64,000 nt of DNA from Candidatus Baltobacteraceae bacterium (GTDB lineage: Bacteria > Vulcanimicrobiota > Vulcanimicrobiia > Vulcanimicrobiales > Vulcanimicrobiaceae), in contig DASXGW010000001.1 in the NCBI GenBank assembly GCA_036488875.1, positions 1 through 64,000 on the forward strand, read 5' to 3'. Made by a program: the position numbers and the translations under genes. Shown in pieces: positions 15,485 through 24,575 of this stretch. The notes below the pieces were generated by a model. It saw only the letters and a program-made list of their open reading frames with translations. It made no database searches and was not told where the DNA came from. Position 1 is the stretch's first letter, and each line of letters starts with the position of its first letter.

Positions 15485-17581
15485 CTATTTTACGAGCGCC
15501 TGCGACGCAATCGCGCGCGCCTTAAGCTTGTCGACCGGTTCGTCGAAGTCGGCCGCTTTTGCGGCCATGCCCTTGTGTTGGAGATGGGCGAAGACCTCGC
15601 GCCCCAGGATGTGCTCGACGATGGCCAGGCGTTGGGCGGTGGCCTTGAGATCTTCGGGCGTACGCGGCAGCTTTTCTAGGGTGCGGTAGTGTTCTGCATG
15701 TCCGTGGAGCTCCGCCGCTAGTTCGTTCGCGCCGAGAGCCGCTGCCAGACGAACCGCCGCATCGTGGTAGAGTGCTCGGTAGGCGGGATGCGGCTGCTCG
15801 CGCAGCGCCTGCTTTGCCGCCGCCAAGTGCGCGTACGCCTTGGTGCGGTCACCGGTGACGATGAGATATTCGGTCAGCGCGATCGACTGCCAAGCCAACT
15901 GCGCGCGTTCTCCGAGCGGTTCGTAAATCGCGATGGCTTCGACGGCTTTCTGGATCGCACCGGCGTGCTGTTGCTCGAGCGCGTCGAGTGCGCCAAGATT
16001 CGCAATCGCATCGGCGAGCGCGCGCGACGGCGCTTCTTGCCGGAGCAACCCGACGGCTTCGTCGAAGAATTTGCGTGCGGCAACGCGTTCGTTATGCCGT
16101 TCGGCGAGCACTAAACCGAGATGATAGAGCGCGTTAGCGGTTCGCCGGCCATCGCCGGCTTTGCGGAACTCGTCGAGCGCTCGCCGGTAGAGCGTCTCGG
16201 CTTCACCGGTATCGTTGAGATCGGCCTTCGTCGTTCCCAGCAAAATGAGCGCTTCACCCAGCGCAACGCCATTGCCGCTGCTCTCGAGCAGCTGCACGAG
16301 CTGTTTTCCCAGCGTTGCCGCGTGCTGCAGTTCGCCGGCGCCTCGCGCGAGCGTCGTCGCCTCGCGGAGAAGTTCGGCGCGCAGTGCCGGTTCGGGATCG
16401 GGTGGCTCCAGCGCGCGATCGACGCTGCGGCGCGCCTCGTTCAACAGATCGCACACCAACCAGTATCGTCGCAGCGAAACGACCATTTCACGCGCCGCCG
16501 CGAGCTCGTTCTTGTCATCGAAGAGCAGATGCAGCGTTCCGGTAACGTTTGCGTGTTCGTCGATGAGCCGCCGCAGCGCCGCTTTCTCGTCGGTGACCTT
16601 CGAGAGATCCAGGCGCTGCGCGAGCTCGCGGTAGTGCGTTGTGTATCGGCGCACTGTGGCGGTGCGTTCGCTCGGATTCGCCTTGAGCTGCTTTTGCGCG
16701 AAGGCGCGCAGTTCGTCGTTGAGGATGTACCGCTGCGGCTGGTGCGCGGAAAGCGAGCGCGAGACGAACCACTGACTGACGAGGGTGTGAAGCACTTCTT
16801 GAGCGCCGGCCGCGATCTCGGCGTCGTGTGCAACCGCCGCGCAATCCTCTTCGTCGAAACTGCCGTCGAAAACGCCAAGACGTGTGAAAAAGCGTTGCTC
16901 GTTCGGGCCGAGCCGGTCGAATGCCCAATCGATCGGTCGATCGAAGGCCTGCACCCAGTCGGTTTTATAGGGACCCGCCTCGAGATCGGCAACCAACTTG
17001 GCCGACTGCGCGGCCACGAGTTCGATGGCCAGCGGATTTCCGTGCAGGCGCCGCACGATCTGCTTGGCCATTTGCGTGAAGGCTTCATCGAACGCGAGGT
17101 TCGGTGCCTCGGTGTGGACGCGGTCGGTGAAGAGGCGCAACCCGTCTTCCAGCGGCGGCACACGAAAGACGGCGCCCGCGAGATTGGGCGGCGTGCGGCT
17201 CGTAATCAGCACGTGCAGATGGTGCGTGGTTTGGTAGAGTCGCCATGCCACGCTGGCCACGCCGTTCGGCGCAGCCTGCGCGTGATCGAGGATCACGAGT
17301 CCGCGTACCTGCTCGAGCGCGTCTGCGATCGTGTGTTCGAGCGGTGAGCCGTGGACGCTCCGTACGCCGATCGCCTGCGCTACCAACGCCGGCACGAGGT
17401 CGTCGTCGGCTCCGGCGATCGGTACGAACCAGACGCCGTCGGGAAAGGTTTGACGCAATTCGGCGGCGAGCGCGAGCGCGAGCCAGGTCTTGCCGATGCC
17501 GCCCTCACCGACGATGGAGAGGGTGCGGTTACGCGCGAGCAGATCGGCCAGAGTGCCGAGCTCGCGCTCGCGCCCGGTCAC
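15485..17581 (-). CDS. STAND-type ATPase with TPR repeats
   Basis: GTG 17581 has GGAG eight bases upstream. The 698-residue protein begins TGREREL, then a Walker A motif GEGGIGKT near residues 25-32, a Walker B-like VILDHA near 95-100 and the sensor-type ITSR near 127. HGNPLAIELVA near 180 is the GxP motif of NB-ARC/AfsR-type STAND ATPases. The C-terminal half (about 340-690) is helical TPR-like. There is no N-terminal DNA-binding or effector domain, so it must signal through a partner. Its start is 67 bases from the end of the SemiSWEET gene on the same strand. It converges closely on the GloVer gene. Confidence 0.8.
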   Translation of the reverse strand: MTGRERELGTLADLLARNRTLSIVGEGGIGKTWLALALAAELRQTFPDGVWFVPIAGADDDLVPALVAQAIGVRSVHGSPLEHTIADALEQVRGLVILDHAQAAPNGVASVAWRLYQTTHHLHVLITSRTPPNLAGAVFRVPPLEDGLRLFTDRVHTEAPNLAFDEAFTQMAKQIVRRLHGNPLAIELVAAQSAKLVADLEAGPYKTDWVQAFDRPIDWAFDRLGPNEQRFFTRLGVFDGSFDEEDCAAVAHDAEIAAGAQEVLHTLVSQWFVSRSLSAHQPQRYILNDELRAFAQKQLKANPSERTATVRRYTTHYRELAQRLDLSKVTDEKAALRRLIDEHANVTGTLHLLFDDKNELAAAREMVVSLRRYWLVCDLLNEARRSVDRALEPPDPEPALRAELLREATTLARGAGELQHAATLGKQLVQLLESSGNGVALGEALILLGTTKADLNDTGEAETLYRRALDEFRKAGDGRRTANALYHLGLVLAERHNERVAARKFFDEAVGLLRQEAPSRALADAIANLGALDALEQQHAGAIQKAVEAIAIYEPLGERAQLAWQSIALTEYLIVTGDRTKAYAHLAAAKQALREQPHPAYRALYHDAAVRLAAALGANELAAELHGHAEHYRTLEKLPRTPEDLKATAQRLAIVEHILGREVFAHLQHKGMAAKAADFDEPVDKLKARAIASQALVK

Positions 17582-17648
17582 GGTTGCGGCTCCATGGCCT
17601 AACAGTTTGGAAGGCGCCGCAAAAATGCCTCGTCCTTCAGAGTTGTAC

Positions 17649-17897
17649 TTAACCGTGGCGTAGCTTGGCGCCGAGAATCCCGAGATTCAGGGCTAACGTG
17701 ATGATATTCCAGACGATGATCGGAAGCGAGTGGATGAGGACGCCGTAGGCGATCCATAGGGAGACACCGATACTAAATGCTACGATCGTGAGCAGCGACA
17801 GATCGCGCGTCGATCGCGTTTGCCACGCGTGCGCGACCTGGGGTACGAATGCGGCGGTTGCAAAAAAGCCCGCAAGAAACCCGATCGCTTGTGCCAT
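17649..17897 (-). CDS. SemiSWEET/PQ-loop-type transporter
   Basis: The ATG at 17897 gives an 82-residue protein with three TM helices and the PQ-loop signature FVPQV near residue 17. This is the layout of a SemiSWEET, which dimerises to move small sugars down their gradient. A longer in-frame start exists but its extra residues are low-complexity Ser/Thr/Arg and not family-like. No clear ribosome binding site is seen; instead a strong inverted repeat lies just before the start. Neighbours on the same strand are a phosphoesterase upstream and a STAND ATPase downstream. Confidence 0.8.
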   Translation of the reverse strand: MAQAIGFLAGFFATAAFVPQVAHAWQTRSTRDLSLLTIVAFSIGVSLWIAYGVLIHSLPIIVWNIITLALNLGILGAKLRHG

Positions 17898-17898
17898 A

Positions 17899-17929
17899 GA
17901 GCCGGCTTTGTCACCGGCTAGGCCGGCTC
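17899..17929 (-). promoter_or_regulatory. Hairpin directly upstream of the SemiSWEET start
   Basis: GAGCCGGC at 17899-17906 and its perfect complement GCCGGCTC at 17922-17929 can form an 8-bp stem in the mRNA, ending one base before the ATG. There is no T-run, so it is not a standard terminator. It could hide the start site or end the upstream phosphoesterase message. Confidence 0.4.
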
Positions 17930-17931
17930 CC

Positions 17932-19272
17932 CTAGTTGGTGTCGACGGGCTTGTTCGACGGCGGCTGGTGCTCGAAGAACGAGCGGGAATATTTTGCAGC
18001 GATTGGCCGGAACTTGCGGGGCTTCCGTTTGAAGTCGAAGAGGTCGCCGATACTCTGCGCGCGTTTGTCCGTGCTGAGTTGTAAGCGCCCCAGCTTCCAG
18101 TTGTTCTCCACGAAGCGGATGATGCTTCCGAACTCGTATTGCTTGTGCGAAATCGTGCCGCGATCGACATAGGGAGAGATCACCAGCATCGGCACGCGGA
18201 ACCCGAGACCGGCGTAGTCGAGTTGCGGCGGCGCGACGTGATCGTACCAGCCGCCCCAATCGTCCCAGACGACGAGGATCGCGGTCGTCTTCCAGTATGG
18301 GCTTTGACCGATCGCGTTGACCACTTGAGTTACCCACGAGGGACCGGTGTCCGAACCGGCTGCGGGATGATCGGAGTTCGCAAAATCGGGAATCACCCAC
18401 GAGACGCTCTGCAGTCGATGGTGGGAGATATCGGTGAAGATATTCTTTTCGGGCGTCGACATGTTCGTCGACCACTCCGGACCGTACCGCACGGCATGGA
18501 TCGCATCGAACGCATTCCAAAGGCCGCCGACGTCGACGCTTTCGCCCGGTAAATAATATCTCCACGAGATGTGTGCGGCGTCGAGCAGATCGCGCAGCGT
18601 ATCGTAATTAAAACACGGAAACGGACCGGTAACGGACTTGCCGTTACTGGTGATGACCGGCGTTATCGTGCCCGCGGGCGCATCGCACCCCCACGGCTCG
18701 CCATTGGGCTCGTCGATAAGACTTTGCGATGAATCGAGCGCGGTGTTGCCGCGAATGAGATCTTGGTGACCGATAAAGCTCCCGCTGCCTTCTGTTTGGA
18801 ACATGTGGTCGGCCAGCGCATACTCTTTGGCGAGCTTCCAATAAGGCCGTATCTGCGCGGGATCGACATACTGATAGACGTACGTGCTGCCCGCTGGTTG
18901 ACCCCCGACCGGGACCGTGTCGAAACCGTCCATGTTGCCGCCGTCGTAATCTTTGACGAATGCGGAGTGACCGTTTTGGCCGTCGGTGGCGCTAAAGAGG
19001 TTGCCCATATGGAGTGCTACGGCTTGACCGGTGTGCGTCATGCCGCTCGTGGTTCCGTCGGCGCCGGGAAACGTCGAAAACAGATTGTCGAAGCTGCGAT
19101 TTTCCTGAATCATGATGACGACGTGATCGATGTAGTTTCCACTCAAACCGGCCGGCCGCGCTTGGGGTAAAATTGACGACGCTTCCGGGCCTCCGGGAGT
19201 CCCTGTCCCAGCGCACGCCGCAATAGCGATGACGGCAGAAATAGCGAGAGCGAATCGGGCAATGCGGCGCAC
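17932..19272 (-). CDS. Phospholipase-C-like phosphoesterase lipoprotein
   Basis: This is a second member of the alkaline-phosphatase-superfamily phosphoesterases, with HVVIMIQENRSFDNLF near residues 51-66, VWDDWGGWYDHV and LVISPYVDRG. The GTG at 19272 yields a basic n-region (VRRIAR), hydrophobic core and lipobox IAAC, and makes the protein 446 residues, the same as the homolog at 9580-10920. Expected activity is hydrolysis of phosphoester bonds in lipids or small molecules at the envelope. It is divergent from the gene at 19373 and may head a unit with the SemiSWEET and STAND genes. Confidence 0.85.
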   Translation of the reverse strand: MRRIARFALAISAVIAIAACAGTGTPGGPEASSILPQARPAGLSGNYIDHVVIMIQENRSFDNLFSTFPGADGTTSGMTHTGQAVALHMGNLFSATDGQNGHSAFVKDYDGGNMDGFDTVPVGGQPAGSTYVYQYVDPAQIRPYWKLAKEYALADHMFQTEGSGSFIGHQDLIRGNTALDSSQSLIDEPNGEPWGCDAPAGTITPVITSNGKSVTGPFPCFNYDTLRDLLDAAHISWRYYLPGESVDVGGLWNAFDAIHAVRYGPEWSTNMSTPEKNIFTDISHHRLQSVSWVIPDFANSDHPAAGSDTGPSWVTQVVNAIGQSPYWKTTAILVVWDDWGGWYDHVAPPQLDYAGLGFRVPMLVISPYVDRGTISHKQYEFGSIIRFVENNWKLGRLQLSTDKRAQSIGDLFDFKRKPRKFRPIAAKYSRSFFEHQPPSNKPVDTN

Positions 19273-19372
19273 GAGCCAAGCGTAATCGGTCCCGTGGGCC
19301 GGGCGACAGTTACGATAAGGTCCGTGCCCGGGGGCTTTCCGTCCTAGTACCACGAACCTGACGGCTCGTTGC

Positions 19373-20038
19373 ATGAGTCGAGAGCTCCACGTTCATTCGG
19401 TCCCCACTCGCGCCGAGCAGATCCGGACGGCCGTAGAGATCATCGCCATCGTTGCGGCGGGCCTATGGGCGCTCTACACGTTCGTGTACGAACAGCGCAT
19501 CAAACCGCTGGCCGAGCCCCCGGAGTTTTCGCTTCCGACGACGGTGGACCAGGGGCCGACGATCGACGGTGTCGCGTTCCTCACCATTCACAAGCGCGTC
19601 GAGAATACGGGCGACGTCGGCGTCGACATCGCGGCGGAGTCGCTCAACGTGTACGGCGAAAAAATCGGACTGCCGACGGGCGGCGTCAAACGCATCGATA
19701 CACCAACGTACGTCAAGATCAACGCCGACGTACCGCGCGAACCCGTGGCGCTGCTCTTTTCGATTGTAAAACTGCGCGCCGGCACGGTAACCGGAAATCA
19801 AAAGACCAATTTTTACACGCCGCCGCATAGCTCTGACGAGGAGACCTATCTCGTGGCCGTTCCGGCCAAGACCTATCCCGTGATTAAGATCGATCGCGTG
19901 GACTACATCGCCAAAGCTCCAATTATACCGAAGATGCCCGTTGCGATCGTCAAGACGCGGCTGGGCGGCTACATCCTACGTTCGTCAGTCATCAACGGCG
20001 AGTTCGATAGCTCGACGGAATACGCGATCCGTCCCTAG
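19373..20038 (+). CDS. Single-TM protein with extracytoplasmic domain
   Basis: The 221-residue protein has a short N-terminus, one TM helix (about 19-40, EIIAIVAAGLWALYTFVY) and a beta-rich domain of about 180 residues with no cysteines. Motifs such as HKRVENTGDVGVDI resemble Ig-like or NEAT-like beta domains only loosely. I do not recognise a family. It is divergent from the phosphoesterase, with 100 bases between starts, and precedes the etf operon by about 110 bases. Confidence 0.55.
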   Translation: MSRELHVHSVPTRAEQIRTAVEIIAIVAAGLWALYTFVYEQRIKPLAEPPEFSLPTTVDQGPTIDGVAFLTIHKRVENTGDVGVDIAAESLNVYGEKIGLPTGGVKRIDTPTYVKINADVPREPVALLFSIVKLRAGTVTGNQKTNFYTPPHSSDEETYLVAVPAKTYPVIKIDRVDYIAKAPIIPKMPVAIVKTRLGGYILRSSVINGEFDSSTEYAIRP

Positions 20039-20148
20039 TGGATGGGCGCCTCTAGCAGGCAGGCAGGCCTAGCAGGTAGCATCCCACCCTTGTGCCAATA
20101 GCGCCGGGTTCCGCTCCCGAATCCCCCTTGCCAGGAGGTCATATCCAC

Positions 20149-20937
20149 GTGAAGATCGTGGTGACAGTCAAGCTCGTCCCGGATCCGAACTCTGAGAAGA
20201 AGATCGATCCGAGCACGAAGCGGCTCGTGCGCACCGGCGTCGAGACGGTACTCAATCCCTACGACGAGTACGCTCTCGAGGCCGCGCTTCAATTAAAGGA
20301 ACGCGCCGGCGGCGATACGACCGTGACCGTCTTCACCATGGGTCCCGAGGGGCTGCGCGAGACGCTTCGCAAGGCGCTGGCCATGGGTGCCGACGACGCC
20401 GTCATGCTCAGCGACGCGGGGCTCGAGGGCAGCGACGTGTGGGCCACCGCCTACGCGATGGCGCGCGGACTGCAAAAAACGGGATTCGATTTGCTCATCG
20501 TCGGCGGCTTGACCGACGACGGCAGCACCGGCGCCGTTCCCGGCGCGCTGGCCGAACATCTCGGCTTGGCGTGCGTGACCAACGCGCGTAAAGCCGACAT
20601 TGCCGACGGCAAGCTCCAAGTGGAACGCGAAACCGATACGGGCCATCAAATCGTGCACGTCGCGCTGCCCGCGCTGTTGACCACAGCGCTGACGTTTGGC
20701 GAACCGCGCTACGCTTCGCTCAAAGGCATCATGGGCGCCAAGAAAAAGACGATCGCGACGTTGACGCTCGGCGATCTCGGGTTGGAGACTGCGGTCGGCA
20801 CCGACGGGTCGAAGACGCAGCTGTTGAACTTCGCGCCGCCGCCGGTGCGGGGAAAAGGCAAGACCGTCGAAGCCGCCGACGGCGCCGCCGGAGCGCAAGC
20901 CATTTTTGCTTTCCTCAAAGAGAAGAAGCTGGTATAA
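20149..20937 (+). CDS. etfB: Electron transfer flavoprotein beta subunit
   Basis: EtfB, the AMP/FAD-binding small subunit that moves electrons from acyl-CoA and related dehydrogenases toward the quinone pool. The GTG at 20149 has AGGAGG ten bases upstream and gives VKIVVTVKLVPDPNS, the normal EtfB start. The 262-residue length is usual. Family motifs visible include ETVLNPYDEYALEAAL, the nucleotide-binding GLTDDGSTGAVPG and the signature LPALLTTALTFGEPRYASLKGI near 180-200. It lies seven bases upstream of etfA. Confidence 0.95.
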   Translation: MKIVVTVKLVPDPNSEKKIDPSTKRLVRTGVETVLNPYDEYALEAALQLKERAGGDTTVTVFTMGPEGLRETLRKALAMGADDAVMLSDAGLEGSDVWATAYAMARGLQKTGFDLLIVGGLTDDGSTGAVPGALAEHLGLACVTNARKADIADGKLQVERETDTGHQIVHVALPALLTTALTFGEPRYASLKGIMGAKKKTIATLTLGDLGLETAVGTDGSKTQLLNFAPPPVRGKGKTVEAADGAAGAQAIFAFLKEKKLV

Positions 20938-20944
20938 CGAGCCG

Positions 20945-21937
20945 ATGAAAGACGTCATCGTTTACGCCGAACACCGCGGCGGTCAAAGTAAAAAAGTTAC
21001 GTTCGAGATGGCCACCGAGGCGCGCCGTCTCGCCGACGCGCTCGGCGGTAAAGCGCACGCGGTCGTCGTCGGCGGCGGTGCGGCGCAGCTTGCCGAGCAG
21101 CTCAAGGCCTATCCCCTCGACGTCATCCACGTCAACGAGGATGCCGACGTCGACAAGTTTCTGCTCGATCCCGTCGTCGACTACCTCGAAAGCGCGGCGA
21201 AGGCGATCGGTCCGTCGCTGATCATGATTGCGAACACGCTGTCGGGACGCGACGTTGCGGGTAAGCTGTTGGCGCGGTTGGGCGCGGGCGTCTGCGCCGA
21301 CGTTACCGATTTCAAAATCGAAGGCGGTAAGGTCGAGTGCGTGATGCCGAAGATGGGCGGCGCGCTCGTAACGACCTGCGAACTCAAGTCGGGCAATCAC
21401 GCGATCGCGACGATTCGTCCTAACGCGTTTGGGGTGGGTGCCGGCGGGGCCGGCGCGCAGATCGCGCAGCTCGAAAAACCCGCGGGCAAGACCTACCCAG
21501 CGGTCATCGATAAAGACGTCGACGAAGAGAGCACCGGTGAACTGGCGCTCGAAGAAGCGCCGGTCGTCGTCGCCGGCGGACGCGGCCTCGGCGGACCCGA
21601 GCCGTTCGACACCCTGCTCAAGCCCCTGGCGCACGCGCTAGGCGGCGCGGTCGGCGCGTCGCGCGCGGCGGCCGACGCGGGCTGGGTCTCGTACAGCCTG
21701 CAGATCGGGCAAACCGGTAAAACGGTCACACCCAACCTCTATATAGCCGTTGGAATCTCGGGCGCCATCCAACACAAGGTCGGCATGCGTTCGGCTGGGA
21801 CGATCGTTGCCATCAACAAAGATGGGTCGGCGCCCATCGCCGAGTTCTCCGACCTCATAGTCGTCGGCGACGCCTTCGCCATCGTACCCGAGCTGACCAA
21901 AATGGTCGAAGCTGCCAAAAAGGAAGCCGTAAGTTGA
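20945..21937 (+). CDS. etfA: Electron transfer flavoprotein alpha subunit
   Basis: EtfA, the FAD-binding partner of EtfB. The 330-residue protein has an N-terminal Rossmann-like domain and the C-terminal FAD domain. The latter shows GGRGLGGPE (about 217), [21 protein letters not shown] (about 260-280) and a final [20 protein letters not shown]. The ATG at 20945 is seven bases after etfB. Its stop overlaps the TTG of the next gene by four bases (TTGA), tying the TPR protein to the same message. Confidence 0.95.
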   Translation: MKDVIVYAEHRGGQSKKVTFEMATEARRLADALGGKAHAVVVGGGAAQLAEQLKAYPLDVIHVNEDADVDKFLLDPVVDYLESAAKAIGPSLIMIANTLSGRDVAGKLLARLGAGVCADVTDFKIEGGKVECVMPKMGGALVTTCELKSGNHAIATIRPNAFGVGAGGAGAQIAQLEKPAGKTYPAVIDKDVDEESTGELALEEAPVVVAGGRGLGGPEPFDTLLKPLAHALGGAVGASRAAADAGWVSYSLQIGQTGKTVTPNLYIAVGISGAIQHKVGMRSAGTIVAINKDGSAPIAEFSDLIVVGDAFAIVPELTKMVEAAKKEAVS

Positions 21938-23466
21938 AGCGTATCGTTCTCACTCTTCTCGTCGCGCTGGGTTGCGCCGTCGCATCGTTCGCGGTAACGA
22001 CGCCGAGCGCGCAAGCCGGCCTCTTTAGCGGTAAGGCCAAAACGACGCCGAGTCCGTCGCCTTCTCCCTCCGCGCTTCCGACGGCCAGTCCCGAGCCTCC
22101 CAGCGTCGCCATTCCGCGACTGCAGGCTAAGCTCAAGGCCAATCCCGGCGACCAGCAAAGCGCCGCCCAACTCGCAGCCGAATACCTGCAGGTAAACCGA
22201 CCCGACTTGACCTTGCAGATCACGCAGAAGCTGCTGCAAGCCGGCGATAAGACGGCGCAGGTGTATTACTACGACGGTTTCGCGGCAGAGTCGATCGGAA
22301 ACATTCCCGCAGCGCTGTACGATCTCGAACAAGCCTCCGATCTCGATCCCACCAACATGGGCGTGCTCTCGCAGCTCGCGGACCTCTATATCAAGACCAA
22401 GCGCGACAGCGACGCCGAGCGCGTTGCCAAGCGCGCCGTGACGTTTAATAAAACCGAGCCCATGGCGCTCGAAACGCTCGGCAGCGTGTACGCCAACGAA
22501 GGCTACTACGACAAGGCCCGGGCGCAGTTCGAAGCGGCGTTCGCGCTCGAGCCCAAAGACGTCGGGCCGCTCTACCAGATCGGTACGACCTACGCGCAGC
22601 AAAACAACATTCCGATGGCGCTGCAGACCATCGACCGCGCGCTGGCCATCGACCCGAAGAACGTGCAAACGCTGACCTACAAGGCTTCGCTCTACGCCGA
22701 CCAGCACGACGATGCCAAAACGTCGGCGGCGTACGACGATGCGGTCGTCGCGGCGGCGACCGACGACCAAAAAGTGTCGATCATGATGCGTAAGGCGACG
22801 TACTTCATCGCCGAGAAGAAGTTTGCCGAAGGCGAAGCGATTCTCAAGCAAGCCACGACGGAGTTTCCCCACGTCGCGCAAGGGTTCTCGGAGTACGGAC
22901 GGTTTTTCGCAACGCAGCATCAGTGGGATAAAGCCAACGCGGAATGGCAACAGGCGCTCGCGATCGATCCCGATAACGCTGGGACGCTGTTGATGCTCGG
23001 CACGGCCGCGCAACAGAACGGCCATACCACCGAGGCCATCAGCTATCTCAAACACTACACCCAAGTCTCTCCCGACGCGCAAGGCTTCGCGATGCTCGGA
23101 CAAGTGTATTCGCAGGTGCACGATTACTCCGGCGCGCGCGACGCGTGCGGCAAGAGCTTCGAGATTCAAAAGAATCCCGACACGCTCAGCTGCGTCGCCG
23201 GCGCCGATTACGAGCTGAAGAACTATAGGGAAGCCGCGCAGATATTCGACGTGCTCGACCGCTTTGCGCGGGGCTATCTCGACCAAAACGCGCAGATGCT
23301 CTTCATCGCGGCAAAGTCGTATTCGGCGCTGAGCCAATGCGCGAAATCGCACGACGCGTTCAAGCGCCTCATGAACATGCCGGGATTGAAGCAAGACTCC
23401 AAACAGTACGCAATCGTGAAAAAAGCCGCGTCCGATTCCTGTAAGAGTGCCAAACATTCCGGCTAA
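21934..23466 (+). CDS. Exported TPR-repeat protein
   Basis: A 510-residue protein starting at a TTG that overlaps the etfA stop. A signal peptide ([19 protein letters not shown]) is followed by a Ser/Pro linker and then by about ten TPR units from residue 60 to the end. Typical units are YYDKARAQFEAAFALEPKD and NIPMALQTIDRALAIDPKN. Such proteins scaffold periplasmic or outer-membrane complexes. There is no catalytic domain. Coupling to etfBA and to the deacetylase downstream is by position only; I know of no shared pathway. Confidence 0.8.
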   Translation: MKRIVLTLLVALGCAVASFAVTTPSAQAGLFSGKAKTTPSPSPSPSALPTASPEPPSVAIPRLQAKLKANPGDQQSAAQLAAEYLQVNRPDLTLQITQKLLQAGDKTAQVYYYDGFAAESIGNIPAALYDLEQASDLDPTNMGVLSQLADLYIKTKRDSDAERVAKRAVTFNKTEPMALETLGSVYANEGYYDKARAQFEAAFALEPKDVGPLYQIGTTYAQQNNIPMALQTIDRALAIDPKNVQTLTYKASLYADQHDDAKTSAAYDDAVVAAATDDQKVSIMMRKATYFIAEKKFAEGEAILKQATTEFPHVAQGFSEYGRFFATQHQWDKANAEWQQALAIDPDNAGTLLMLGTAAQQNGHTTEAISYLKHYTQVSPDAQGFAMLGQVYSQVHDYSGARDACGKSFEIQKNPDTLSCVAGADYELKNYREAAQIFDVLDRFARGYLDQNAQMLFIAAKSYSALSQCAKSHDAFKRLMNMPGLKQDSKQYAIVKKAASDSCKSAKHSG

Positions 23467-23469
23467 CGT

Positions 23470-24495
23470 GTGAAGTTCGTTCTCGATCCGATCTACGGCG
23501 ACCATCTCCGCGGCGTCGGGCATCCCGAATCGCCCGACCGCGTGGAGGTGGTCGCTTCGCATTTACAGCGGCTCGGAGCGATCGGCGAAGCGCTGCCCGC
23601 GCGCGACGCAACCGACGACGAGCTCGAACGCGTCCACTCGCGCCCGTATCTCGAGCTGGTCAAAAGTGAAACGTCGCGCCTGCACGGCCCCCGATATCTT
23701 TCGACCGGAGACGTCGTCGTCGACGAGCGGTCGCTCGCGGTGGCGCGCCGTGCGGCCGGCGGCGCGATTGCCGCGCTCGACGCGAGCGTTCGCTATGGCG
23801 AACCGGTCTTCGCGTTGGTGCGGCCGCCGGGACATCACGCGGAGTCCGCGCGCGGCATGGGATTTTGTCTGTTCAACAACGTCGCGGTCGCGGCGCGCGC
23901 GTTTCAAGCGCAGCATGGCGGTAACGTCCTCGTGCTCGACTTCGACTACCACCACGGCAACGGAACCGAGGCCGTTGCGGGCGACGGGCTCTCCTACGTC
24001 TCGACGCACGCGTACCCGGCGTATCCGGGAACCGGCGCGGCCAGCTATGCCGTCGAGGGCGGGGCCGTGCTCAACGTTCCGCTGCCCGTCTCCGGGGTCT
24101 CGACCGAAGCGTTCGTCGCGATCTGGGAGTGGCTTGCGCGCGAAGCGGCCCGGCAACTGCGGCCGGACGCGATCGTGGTTAGCGCCGGCTTCGACTACGT
24201 GGCCGGCGACCCGGTCGGAGATCTCGGCGTCGAGGTGGGGGCAGCTGCCTCGCTGGCGGCCGCGATCGACGGCGTTGCGTGGGAGTTTTGTCACGGCCGC
24301 GCCGCCTATGTTCTGGAGGGCGGTTACGATCCGGTGATGCTGTTCACGTCGATCGCCGCCGTTGCGGACGCCGCCGACGACCGTTTGGTCGCCGTGTCCG
24401 GGGCCGAGCTGGCGGCAGCCCCTTCCCAGGTTCAAGGACTTCTCTCTCAGGTCTCAGGATTTCTTCAAGGAAGCCAGCCCAAGGGTGCGAACTAG
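23470..24495 (+). CDS. Histone-deacetylase-family amidohydrolase
   Basis: A 341-residue zinc hydrolase of the HDAC/acetoin-utilisation/acetylpolyamine amidohydrolase family, starting at GTG 23470, three bases after the TPR gene. The active site is complete: RPPGHHAE (His122-His123), DFDYHHGNGT (Asp159 and His161 as zinc ligands), GFDYVAGDP (Asp242, third ligand) and LEGGYDP (Tyr286, transition-state tyrosine). Natural substrates in bacteria are acetyl-lysine, acetylpolyamines or similar amides; the sequence does not say which. Placement with etfBA might link it to acyl metabolism, which is inference. Confidence 0.9.
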   Translation: MKFVLDPIYGDHLRGVGHPESPDRVEVVASHLQRLGAIGEALPARDATDDELERVHSRPYLELVKSETSRLHGPRYLSTGDVVVDERSLAVARRAAGGAIAALDASVRYGEPVFALVRPPGHHAESARGMGFCLFNNVAVAARAFQAQHGGNVLVLDFDYHHGNGTEAVAGDGLSYVSTHAYPAYPGTGAASYAVEGGAVLNVPLPVSGVSTEAFVAIWEWLAREAARQLRPDAIVVSAGFDYVAGDPVGDLGVEVGAAASLAAAIDGVAWEFCHGRAAYVLEGGYDPVMLFTSIAAVADAADDRLVAVSGAELAAAPSQVQGLLSQVSGFLQGSQPKGAN

Positions 24496-24503
24496 CGTTC
24501 TTA

Positions 24504-24542
24504 GACAAGTCGACGGGAGGCCCGCGCGCGGGCGTCCTTGTC
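24504..24542 (+). promoter_or_regulatory. Leader stem-loop before the TonB receptor
   Basis: GACAAG (24504-24509) pairs with CTTGTC (24537-24542) around a perfect 14-base palindrome of G and C at 24520-24533. No T-run follows immediately. It could end the etf-deacetylase message or control the receptor that starts at 24576. Confidence 0.4.
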
Positions 24543-24575
24543 GTCTTGTCATATCAGCTACCTGAGGAGGTACGA

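Noticed and set aside
16121-17347. A 400-residue open frame antisense to the STAND ATPase
   Set aside because: It is the mirror of a high-GC coding frame: no start signal, no recognisable domain, and the opposite strand has a full ATPase with motifs.
20050-20080. Short AGGC-type tandem repeat before etfB
   Set aside because: Only three to four units, no structure or known element; probably chance.
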